A DNA stretch of 64,000 nucleotides from Bacteroidales bacterium. Lineage in GTDB: Bacteria > Bacteroidota > Bacteroidia > Bacteroidales > JAGOPY01. This document shows, one piece after another, positions 53,757 through 64,000 of the stretch. The notes beneath the pieces were generated by a model. The model did no database searches and was not told the origin of the DNA. It worked only from the letters and a program-made list of their open reading frames with translations. The translations under genes and the position numbers were made by a program. The stretch lies in the NCBI GenBank assembly GCA_017991835.1, contig JAGOPY010000004.1, forward strand, positions 124,001-188,000. The letters run 5' to 3'. The number at the start of each line of letters is the position of its first letter. The first letter of the stretch is position 1.

Positions 53757-55028
53757 CTATCTGACTACATATTGCGAAACCACCCGGTTATGTTGTTCCA
53801 GCAATACCTCCCGGCCGCTCAGAACTATTTCCGAAGCCCTGTCGTTCGAATGGCGGATGGTGATCAGCTCCAGCCCCTCGTTGTATTTTACTATGTAATC
53901 GTCACGAAGGCCGTCAATCAATTCAACCAGGTGCCCGTGGCTGTCGGTGCAGAACGAAAGGCTCAGGGCCGAGTTCTGAATAATATTCACATGGATGGCA
54001 TATTTCGATAACAGGGAGAAAACATCCCGGAATACTTTTTCATCGATAAAAGAAAAATCTTTTGTGGAAACACTCATCAGCACCTGTCCGAATTTGAAGA
54101 TAAAACTGGGGACCAGCGATTCGACGCCGGTCTCTTCCTGTATCAGGGTGCCGGGCTGGCCGGGTTCTTCGAACGACCTGACCTGGAGAGGTATGTTTTT
54201 GTTTTGTAACGGTTTTATTGTTTTAGGATGAAGGACTTTGGCGCCGTAATAGGCCAGCTCTGTCGCCTCGCTGTAAGAAATCCGCTCCAGCTTGATGGTC
54301 TGGCTGAAATGCCTGGGATCGGCATTCAGGATGCCGGGCACATCTTTCCAGGTGATCACCTCACTGGCATCGAGCAGGGAGGCCAGCACCGAAGCGGTAT
54401 AATCCGACCCTTCCCGACCCAGCGATGTGCTCCGCCCCAGGTCATCGCTGCCAATAAACCCCTGTGTCACGACAACCGGCCGGATGCCTCCAACGCTCTT
54501 TAGCAGCGGTTTCAAAATGGCATCCGACTGCTTTTCACTCACTTCCCAGTCGATCGAAGCGTCGCGGAAAACGGAATCGGTGCGAAGTACCGTCCGGATA
54601 TCGCACCAGGTGTTTTCAATACCCTGCCGGTTTAAGTATACCGAAACAATGGCGCTGGAGATCAACTCGCCGAAAACGATGATCCGGTCATAAATCTCAG
54701 CCGCAGTGCCGGTCACTTCGCTCCCGGTTATCCTTTCCAGCTCATTCCATAGCGCCCCGGTACGGATCTCAGGTTCCTTGTTGCCATTTGGGAATAGCTG
54801 CCGTGTGATTTCATCATGGTATTCTTTGATTTGCCTGAACAACCGGCCCGATCTGCCGTCGGCTGAAATCGTCGAAGCGATCAGCTCCTCCAGTGCATTG
54901 GTCGTTTTCCCGAAAGCGGAAACCACAATAACCAGGGGGATGCCGGGATATCTGCGGATAATCTCCGGTATCCGGCCCACTGCCCCGGCGGAATTCAGTA
55001 CGCCGCCACCAAATTTGAAAACTTTCAT
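53757..55028 (-). CDS. lysC: Aspartate kinase
   Basis: This 423-residue monofunctional aspartokinase makes aspartyl phosphate, the entry to lysine, threonine, methionine and diaminopimelate synthesis. Visible are the N-terminal KFGGG (4-8; usual motif KFGGTS, here with Gly-Val in place of Thr-Ser), FGELISSAIVSVYL, the SLGREGSDYTA nucleotide/substrate loop and LHPKTIKP. The C-terminal third (about 300-423) would form two ACT regulatory domains, so feedback control by lysine or threonine is likely. The changed KFGG(G/T)(V/S) is unusual but the other catalytic segments look intact. It diverges from mfd over 69 bases that carry two back-to-back promoter-like boxes. Confidence 0.92.
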   Translation of the reverse strand: MKVFKFGGGVLNSAGAVGRIPEIIRRYPGIPLVIVVSAFGKTTNALEELIASTISADGRSGRLFRQIKEYHDEITRQLFPNGNKEPEIRTGALWNELERITGSEVTGTAAEIYDRIIVFGELISSAIVSVYLNRQGIENTWCDIRTVLRTDSVFRDASIDWEVSEKQSDAILKPLLKSVGGIRPVVVTQGFIGSDDLGRSTSLGREGSDYTASVLASLLDASEVITWKDVPGILNADPRHFSQTIKLERISYSEATELAYYGAKVLHPKTIKPLQNKNIPLQVRSFEEPGQPGTLIQEETGVESLVPSFIFKFGQVLMSVSTKDFSFIDEKVFRDVFSLLSKYAIHVNIIQNSALSLSFCTDSHGHLVELIDGLRDDYIVKYNEGLELITIRHSNDRASEIVLSGREVLLEQHNRVVSQYVVR

Positions 55029-55054
55029 CGGGATTTATTCGTGATCGCTTCCGG

Positions 55055-55062
55055 CAAAAATA
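55055..55062 (-). promoter_or_regulatory. Putative -7 box for lysC
   Basis: The minus strand reads TATTTTTG, 26 bases upstream of the lysC ATG. It sits one base away from the mfd box on the other strand. Confidence 0.4.
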
Positions 55063-55063
55063 A

Positions 55064-55071
55064 TACTTTTG
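55064..55071 (+). promoter_or_regulatory. Putative -7 box for mfd
   Basis: TACTTTTG matches TAnnTTTG and ends 26 bases upstream of the TTG start of mfd. Confidence 0.45.
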
Positions 55072-55097
55072 CAGAACTGTAAGGGTAATTTGAACGG

Positions 55098-58460
<3,363 letters not shown>

Positions 58461-58630
58461 CGCCTTCCTGGCAGATTTATGGCCTTTCATGATTTTTTTT
58501 CAAGTTTTGTTCCATCTGTTAAATATTTATCAATAAATTTACCTCACCTAAAAATGGATTAAGATTTTTTATAAAACGGGTAAATAATAACCAGATAAAT
58601 AACTCCATTATTAACTAAAAACTAAAAGCT

Positions 58631-58819
58631 ATGGCCTCTCCAAAGTGGTGTAATCTGTGTAACAGGAATGTTGTTCCGAAGAAAAAGTTTAACTGGCTGG
58701 TCTTTATATTCCTGTGTGGAATATTTTATGTGCCTTACTATTTGCTGAAGAAAGCAAAATGCCCCATTTGCGACGGAGATAACTTCGGTCCTGCAAGGGC
58801 AAATGATATGGGCAAATAG
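58631..58819 (+). CDS. Small membrane protein with CxxC-helix-CxxC (LITAF-like zinc ribbon layout)
   Basis: This 62-residue protein has Cys pairs C7-x2-C10 and C44-x2-C47 flanking one hydrophobic segment (about 21-39: NWLVFIFLCGIFYVPYYLL). Two CxxC knuckles separated by a membrane-dipping stretch are the layout of LITAF-type zinc ribbons, in which one zinc ion is held by all four cysteines at the membrane face. That family assignment is inference from layout only. The ATG start follows an A-rich leader. The next gene starts 9 bases after the stop, so the two are probably co-transcribed. Confidence 0.7.
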   Translation: MASPKWCNLCNRNVVPKKKFNWLVFIFLCGIFYVPYYLLKKAKCPICDGDNFGPARANDMGK

Positions 58820-58828
58820 CATTTTTTC

Positions 58829-59287
58829 TTGAAGAGAAGAGTGAATTGGGGGATGGTGCTTTCGCATCATCCCCCTTGTCAATATAACCGGACCTTCACC
58901 CTGTGCCGGGTCCGGTTTTGCGTCAGGTGTACGGGTATCCTGGCGGGAATTTTACTATGGGCGATTGTATTTTCCGTAAAGGACCTTCCTTTTTATCTCA
59001 CTTTTATTACAGGATTTCTGTTTCCCCTGCCTGCCATCCTCAATTTTACCCTTAATGAACTGGGCAAACGGAAAAATTCGAACAGTAAACGAACTATTAC
59101 GGGGATTTTGATGGGATTGGCTATAGGTATGGCCATCGGATTCTTTATTACAAATAGATTTTGGCCCGGAATAGCGATCATCGCCTGGATCATTCTCCTG
59201 GAATTTGCAGTTGCATTGGTCCTTCGCCAGGCCGGTGTTTTGGATAAATTTATCCGGGAATATGAAGATGCCGTTTATAAAGATTAA
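58829..59287 (+). CDS. DUF2085-like integral membrane protein
   Basis: A protein of about 152 residues with SHHPPCQYNRTF near residue 12 and LCRVRFCVRCTGILAG near 25-40, resembling the DUF2085 signature (CHQxPxRSF...CARCTGIYxG), followed by three to four membrane helices. The histidines and cysteines suggest a metal site at the membrane surface; the function of the family is unknown to me. The start is uncertain: a TTG at 58829 gives MKRRVNWGMV, a GTG lies 12 bases on, and an ATG at 58853 begins MVLSHHPP. All keep the motif. The gene overlaps the convergent M1 peptidase gene by 4 bases at the stops. It follows the small CxxC protein closely, and both may share a zinc or iron theme. Confidence 0.8.
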   Translation: MKRRVNWGMVLSHHPPCQYNRTFTLCRVRFCVRCTGILAGILLWAIVFSVKDLPFYLTFITGFLFPLPAILNFTLNELGKRKNSNSKRTITGILMGLAIGMAIGFFITNRFWPGIAIIAWIILLEFAVALVLRQAGVLDKFIREYEDAVYKD

Positions 59288-61281
59288 TGATTTACGGCAA
59301 GTTTGATGACAGACTCCTTTCCCGATGCCCGGAGCCGGCAGAAGTAAAGCCCGTCTGTCAATGCTGAAAGGTCGGCTGTGACCTGGTGAGTCCCTTTTTC
59401 TTGTACTTCATTCACCAGCACTTTTATGCTATTTCCGGTTGTCGAATAGATAACAAGTTCTACTGCCCCACATTGCGGAATAGTATAGGTCAATGTTGTG
59501 GAATTTTTCACCGGGTTCGGGAAGTTTTGTTCCAGGAAAAGGCTTTTGTCGGCCTTTTCCGGTTCGGGAGTGCCCACCATCAGCGATGCCTGCTTCAGGA
59601 CAATCTTGTTGTCGAGGTCGAAGAAAACTACGCCCGGCTCTTTGTCAAACGTGAAGGTAAAGGACTGGTTATTAACGTCGTTCATGACGCGGAGCGTAGT
59701 ATCGGTGTATTTGGCAAAGAAAACCGATATTTCGACTGGCAGGGGGAAGAAGCCGGCATTATCCTGCACCTGGTTCACCTGGAAGTTTACATTCCATGTT
59801 CCGTTGTTATTGTTGTGGATGGAGTAAATATTTTCGTAAACCGGATGGTTGGGTTGTTTTACCCAGGAGTCGAAAAACCAGTCGAGATCTTCCCCGGTCG
59901 ACTCTTCCATCTTTGCCTGGAAGTCGTCGGTGATTGCATTTTTATATTTGAATTCCGCCGTATCGGTGGCATAATCCATGATGGCGGGGAAAAACAGGCT
60001 GTCGCCGAGGGCATACCGGAGCAGGTGGAGCACGCAGGAGCTTTTCATGTAGGTTATCGAATAGTTGAACAGGATGGTGTTATCGGGGGTTTCCACCGCC
60101 CATTCGGGTTCGTAGACAGCCCATCCCGGGTTCGTGGCCAGGTAATAGCTGGCATTTCCCTGGATTTCATTGAGATACGCCTGGTATCCGCCGTCATTTT
60201 CATACCAGAAAGCTTCCGACCAGGTGGCAAAGGCTTCATTCAGCCAGATGTCGGCCCAGGTTCCGGGACTGATCATATCGCCGAACCACTGGTGGGCAAA
60301 TTCATGGCAGATCAGGCTTTCGTACCAGCAGCCCGGGCAGATGCTGGTAAGTGTCTGGTTTTCCATCCCCGCCCAGCTAAATTCCTGGCCTACCGAAGCA
60401 AATCCGTCTTTTTCGAAAGGATGTTCACCGTAATGATCCGAAAAATAGGTGGCCATATCGGTGATGATGTTTTCCATCGGGACCGGGTTGTCGCCAGTTT
60501 CGTAGTAAAAGCGGATCGGCATCGGTTCGCCGGGTGTGGAGGGGCGGTCCCAGTAAACGATATCCAGGTCCCAGTTGTTGCTGGCCGAAACGACGACCAG
60601 GTAAGTGGCTACCGGATCCCGGCTGATCCACCGGTACCAGGTCGTGTCGGCTACTGTGACCGAATCGGCAAGCCGGCCGTTTGAACCCAAAAGGACATTG
60701 CCGGGAACTTTCGCAGTGATATCCACAGTGGCTTTGTCGGCTGGCCGGTCGTAGCAGGGAAACCACTTCCGGGCGCCTTCCGTTTCGCAGTCGGTAAAAA
60801 CAAAGCCGCCGCTGACATAAAACGCTTCATCTTCCACGTTTTTATGGCTGTAATCAATGGAAACCTCGGCGATTTCCCCGGGATTGTAGATTCGGTCCAG
60901 TTGAACAGTAAGCGTATCATCGAAATGTGTATAACCAATACCTGCCAGTCCAACCGCATGAATGGTCAGGGAGGTGTTGACAGCGTCGAGCTTGATCTGG
61001 TTCAGCGCTGTGTCGACTCTGAAGGTAACGGTTTCCGTTGCGTCAAAGGCCTGCGGGAACGGATTCTGGAAGTTATCCCAAAGATCCAGATTTAATTTGT
61101 AATTCAGAACATCGAAACGGTGACGGGGTGAATTTTCACTTCTGACATTAGCAGGAGTGTTTTTCATCATCGACTTCCTGTGGGAACAATACTGTGCCCC
61201 TTTTTCGTAGCGTTGGGATTGGGCATAAAAACCACTGAAAACAAATCCTGTGATCAGGATGATCAAACTAATCTTTTTCAT
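59284..61281 (-). CDS. M1-family metallopeptidase with T9SS sorting domain
   Basis: Start chosen at ATG 61281 (MKKISLIILITGFVFSGFYAQ), giving 665 residues with a normal signal peptide. A TTG 12 bases upstream lies inside a promoter-like box. The catalytic core has the exopeptidase motif AGMEN (304-308) and the zinc site HEFAH (326-330) with the third ligand Glu at 349 (NEAFATW), exactly the M1 spacing. It should cleave N-terminal residues from peptides as a zinc aminopeptidase. The substrate-grasping N-terminal beta domain covers about 45-240. The C-terminal 75 residues (FPNPVKNSTTLTYTIPQ ... GLYFCRLRASG) form a type A T9SS sorting domain, so the enzyme is exported to the surface or medium. 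It is separated by 61 bases from the upstream cohesin-like gene on the same strand. Confidence 0.95.
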   Translation of the reverse strand: MKKISLIILITGFVFSGFYAQSQRYEKGAQYCSHRKSMMKNTPANVRSENSPRHRFDVLNYKLNLDLWDNFQNPFPQAFDATETVTFRVDTALNQIKLDAVNTSLTIHAVGLAGIGYTHFDDTLTVQLDRIYNPGEIAEVSIDYSHKNVEDEAFYVSGGFVFTDCETEGARKWFPCYDRPADKATVDITAKVPGNVLLGSNGRLADSVTVADTTWYRWISRDPVATYLVVVSASNNWDLDIVYWDRPSTPGEPMPIRFYYETGDNPVPMENIITDMATYFSDHYGEHPFEKDGFASVGQEFSWAGMENQTLTSICPGCWYESLICHEFAHQWFGDMISPGTWADIWLNEAFATWSEAFWYENDGGYQAYLNEIQGNASYYLATNPGWAVYEPEWAVETPDNTILFNYSITYMKSSCVLHLLRYALGDSLFFPAIMDYATDTAEFKYKNAITDDFQAKMEESTGEDLDWFFDSWVKQPNHPVYENIYSIHNNNNGTWNVNFQVNQVQDNAGFFPLPVEISVFFAKYTDTTLRVMNDVNNQSFTFTFDKEPGVVFFDLDNKIVLKQASLMVGTPEPEKADKSLFLEQNFPNPVKNSTTLTYTIPQCGAVELVIYSTTGNSIKVLVNEVQEKGTHQVTADLSALTDGLYFCRLRASGKESVIKLAVNH

Positions 61282-61290
61282 AAAAAAACT

Positions 61291-61298
61291 CAAAGGTA
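61291..61298 (-). promoter_or_regulatory. Putative -7 box for the M1 peptidase
   Basis: The minus strand reads TACCTTTG (exact TAnnTTTG) 10 bases upstream of the chosen ATG. It contains the competing TTG codon and implies a very short leader. Confidence 0.45.
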
Positions 61299-61342
61299 AT
61301 GAAAGAAACCTAAAAAGATACCGAACGGGGCCTGGTAAGAAT

Positions 61343-63973
61343 TTATTCCAGTCCCGTTATTTTAATATCCTTCTGGATGGAGAGATTAGCGCCCGGTTTG
61401 TTGACGATAATTTTATGGAAGATTTCCATATCGGTTGTCAGGGGAGGGATAAACCTGAAATTCTGAGCGGGCCAGTCGGCGCTGCTGTTCAGGAATGCCA
61501 GGATAATATCGGTGGAATTCTGTGTGGCTTCGATATAATGGCCTTGTCCGCCCATAGCGTCTTTGATTCCGATAGAGGCTCCTTCATCGGGGCTGTTGTA
61601 ACCTGATATTGCCGTGCCGTAATAAAATTCGATGATGTTGAGCGTTTCATACAGCTTTACCTGGAAATTGAGCCGGGAAGCCGAACCTGTTGAATACGAC
61701 AGAACATTGTACCATTCGGTTGTAAACACCCTGAAAGGGGCAATACCTTCAGTAAGGTAAGTGACGGATGCTCCGGCATCGGCCGACAAGTCATCCCACC
61801 AGGGAGCAAGGGCCGTTGAGGCGCCTGCGGTTTCAAAAAGGGCCAGATTATTTCCCGAGCCGGTATCTTCTCCGCTGAGGTTAAGCGATAGCCAGCCATT
61901 GGTATTTATCCGGGCCATAGAGTAACTGACTCCCAGGTAAGTAAAAGGGAAGCCGATGGGAACATCCGAATGGGAATCGTTTCCGGCAGGCCCCGGCAGG
62001 CCTCCGCTTAAAGGAATATAGGTTGAAGAGAACGGGGTAAGTGAGTAATTGGAAACATAGTTTCCCGGTGGATCGCCCGCCGCTATGACGGCATTGGTTG
62101 TGCCGGTGAATTCAATGGTCCCGTCGCCCGGGTAAAAAATCCCGGAATTGGTCCAGTTACCGTCGACCTTTAAGATGCCGTTTCCCGTCAGACTTAGGGC
62201 ACGACCCGGCAGTACATTCAGGTTCCCGTTGATGATCAGCTGTGCGTTGCCGTTAATGATCAGGTTCCGGCAATGTTCTCCGAGTGTAAAATCGCCATCG
62301 AATACGGGCCAGTTATCCGGATTGACAGTCGGATCGACGATTACATCCATGTTCTGGTTCGGGGCCTCACCGTTTTCCCAGTTCCCGTCCGAACCCCATT
62401 CGCTTGAATTATCACCCGACCATATATATACAGCATTTTCGACGTTACCGTTAAAGTAATAACTGGATGTCGGAATATCGGTCATAGGTGAGGGTATATT
62501 ACTATGGAAATACTGGCAGGAGGTGCCGTCATTAATCCAGTACAGTGTCGAATTTCCACCAAGGTATTGAAAGGTGAGGTGTACAATAATGCTGGAATCG
62601 GCAAGAGTGGTATCTGCTGCAGACCAGCTGAACTGTAGCAGCCCGGGGTTGACCAGGTTGGCTTCAAATTCCTCCCCGAGGGCGGGATTGGGAATGGTTT
62701 CCTGGTATATCAGTGTTGCCGGGTTGTACCCCAAGGTGAGAATACCAGCCCGTATATCCTGAAAATCCCATACTCTGACGGCAAAAGTGCCGAATTCGCC
62801 GGGCGATAGCGCTGCCGAATCAACTTTGGTCACTGGGGCCAGCATCGATACTATACCCCCGTCGATGAAATAATTGGAATAGGGTTGATCGCATTTCAAA
62901 ATCCCACCCGGGCCATAATAGGTGCAGCCGCTGGAGTTGGTCCGCCAGCCAATAGCCGCTTCACCACCGATATAATTGAACTGAAATCCGCAAAGGATCG
63001 AGTTATCAGGAAGCGAAATGGAGTTCAAACCATTAAATGTCATCGTAATTCTTCTCAGGCCACCTGCAGCCGAGGCATCGGTAACGGTCAGGTACCCGTT
63101 TGTTGCATTGAAGACCGGATTGGGCGAATTGCTGATATATGTCATTACCAGGGGGTCATACCGGAAGATCAGTGAGAAAGATTTGATGTTCAGAAAATCT
63201 ACTACGCGGACAGGGCAGGAGAATGTCCCCGGGGCATCCATGCCTACCCAGGGTATGATCGACTTCGGGGCGTATGAACTGAGCGTGGAAATGCAATTGG
63301 TTTCAGCGGGTAATCCGTAGGGTAATCCCGGAATGTAATCGTATTGCCAGTTAAACTGGTTGACGTGTTCCGTTGCCGGAGAAGTGATATTGGGATAGAC
63401 CTTTACCAGTGTGATACAAACCCCTCCTCCGCCGATCATGCCTCCCAGGGAAGGGTCTTCCTGGAGATCCCAGATCACAGCAGGGCAGAAAGTTGAATCC
63501 TGGAATACTTCCGGATCATCGACATGGAAATTCACCGCAAAGATTTTGGTCCATCCGTTGGTCGGCAAGTAAGTGACCGGTGTGCTCGATACAACTTTGA
63601 TGGCCCCGTTCACATATTCGTAATTGCCTTCTATCCCGAATAATTCCATGCTTAATCCCGTGCTGTCGGTGGTTATTTCCGGGGGATTGGGAATCGTAAG
63701 CCCGTATGCGGCAATGATTTCAGTGAAAGATGTGAACTCCAGGACATCGTCGTCATAGAAAAAACGGACATTCATCCCGTGCAACCGCTTGTTGGCCGAG
63801 TCACATTGCATCTCTACATCGAGTGAATAGGTCTGGGTAGCGCATACGTATTCCGGGTTATTAAACCTTACCGTCACGGTCGGATATTGTGAAAACCCCG
63901 TTGAAGAAGCGATCAGAAGGATCACGATGGCCAGCACGGAGACACTTTTAGTTTTGTTAGATGGTGTTTTCAT
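61343..63973 (-). CDS. Secreted cohesin-like protein, probably truncated at its C-terminus
   Basis: The 876-residue frame begins MKTPSNKTKSVSVLAIVILL with a signal peptide ending near STGFSQ (about 29). Three cohesin-like beta modules follow (about 30-190, 255-370 and 385-510), each with the pattern Y-x-P-x-x-L/V-x-Y and a closing F-x-Y-I/L-G-G. Next is a YIWSGDNSSEWGSDGNWENG segment (about 514) starting a repeat rich in N-G-N, then a nidogen-like module (about 665-830; IGFPFTYLGVSYSM, INTNGWLSLNL) akin to that in giant proteins B and E. The frame ends at KPGANLSIQKDIKITGLE, which reads like the first strand of another such repeat, and no sorting domain is present. Either the gene was cut by deletion next to the M1 gene or it is exported in another way. 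The cohesin assignment is by pattern only. Confidence 0.78.
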   Translation of the reverse strand: MKTPSNKTKSVSVLAIVILLIASSTGFSQYPTVTVRFNNPEYVCATQTYSLDVEMQCDSANKRLHGMNVRFFYDDDVLEFTSFTEIIAAYGLTIPNPPEITTDSTGLSMELFGIEGNYEYVNGAIKVVSSTPVTYLPTNGWTKIFAVNFHVDDPEVFQDSTFCPAVIWDLQEDPSLGGMIGGGGVCITLVKVYPNITSPATEHVNQFNWQYDYIPGLPYGLPAETNCISTLSSYAPKSIIPWVGMDAPGTFSCPVRVVDFLNIKSFSLIFRYDPLVMTYISNSPNPVFNATNGYLTVTDASAAGGLRRITMTFNGLNSISLPDNSILCGFQFNYIGGEAAIGWRTNSSGCTYYGPGGILKCDQPYSNYFIDGGIVSMLAPVTKVDSAALSPGEFGTFAVRVWDFQDIRAGILTLGYNPATLIYQETIPNPALGEEFEANLVNPGLLQFSWSAADTTLADSSIIVHLTFQYLGGNSTLYWINDGTSCQYFHSNIPSPMTDIPTSSYYFNGNVENAVYIWSGDNSSEWGSDGNWENGEAPNQNMDVIVDPTVNPDNWPVFDGDFTLGEHCRNLIINGNAQLIINGNLNVLPGRALSLTGNGILKVDGNWTNSGIFYPGDGTIEFTGTTNAVIAAGDPPGNYVSNYSLTPFSSTYIPLSGGLPGPAGNDSHSDVPIGFPFTYLGVSYSMARINTNGWLSLNLSGEDTGSGNNLALFETAGASTALAPWWDDLSADAGASVTYLTEGIAPFRVFTTEWYNVLSYSTGSASRLNFQVKLYETLNIIEFYYGTAISGYNSPDEGASIGIKDAMGGQGHYIEATQNSTDIILAFLNSSADWPAQNFRFIPPLTTDMEIFHKIIVNKPGANLSIQKDIKITGLE

Positions 63974-63992
63974 GTCTCTTGATCTTCGTATA

Positions 63993-64000
63993 CAAAATTA
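63993..64000 (-). promoter_or_regulatory. Putative -7 box for the cohesin-like gene
   Basis: The last eight bases of the window read TAATTTTG on the minus strand (matches TAnnTTTG), 19 bases before the ATG. The -33 region lies outside the window. Confidence 0.4.

Overview
The window is a piece of a Bacteroidota chromosome, most likely a Bacteroidales-type anaerobe. The evidence is several proteins ending in type IX secretion (T9SS) C-terminal sorting domains, promoter-like TAnnTTTG boxes at many gene starts, little sign of Shine-Dalgarno sites, and typical housekeeping genes. I cannot name the genus from sequence alone.

Layout. Positions 1-306 hold the tail of a T9SS-sorted protein. A minus-strand block follows: serS, a secreted TPR protein and rsmA/ksgA in one tight cluster, then rplU-rpmA with its own promoter and terminator, then an EamA-type transporter. 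From 6527 to 44954 the window is occupied by five giant co-oriented genes (2686, 2775, 2776, 2495 and 1794 codons), called A to E here. They encode secreted multidomain surface proteins built from fibronectin-III-like, carboxypeptidase-regulatory-like, GEVED, nidogen-like, choice-of-anchor-J-like and beta-propeller-like modules, each ending in a T9SS sorting domain. After the array come an ABC-F ATPase (+), a minus-strand trio (MMPL/RND-type exporter, rfbA, polyprenyl synthetase), a secreted protein of unknown function, a pyrophosphate-type phosphofructokinase, aspartate kinase, mfd (+), two small membrane proteins, a T9SS-sorted M1 peptidase and a cohesin-like secreted protein that looks cut short.

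The array A to E is the part most worth study. The copies share a long common core but carry different N-terminal heads, swap modules at fixed positions, and show DNA blocks of 400-1000 bp that are identical between non-adjacent copies while flanking DNA has diverged. This is what continuing gene conversion would leave. Protein E lacks three nested insertions found in A to C (two of them also in D), so it looks like the undecorated backbone. Genes B, C, D and E share an upstream element, TGCAAC(C)-N16/17-TGTCTTA, with the architecture of an extracytoplasmic-function (ECF) sigma promoter. This suggests a co-regulated surface-protein locus with a built-in system for recombining modules. No tRNA, rRNA, CRISPR array or insertion sequence was recognised.
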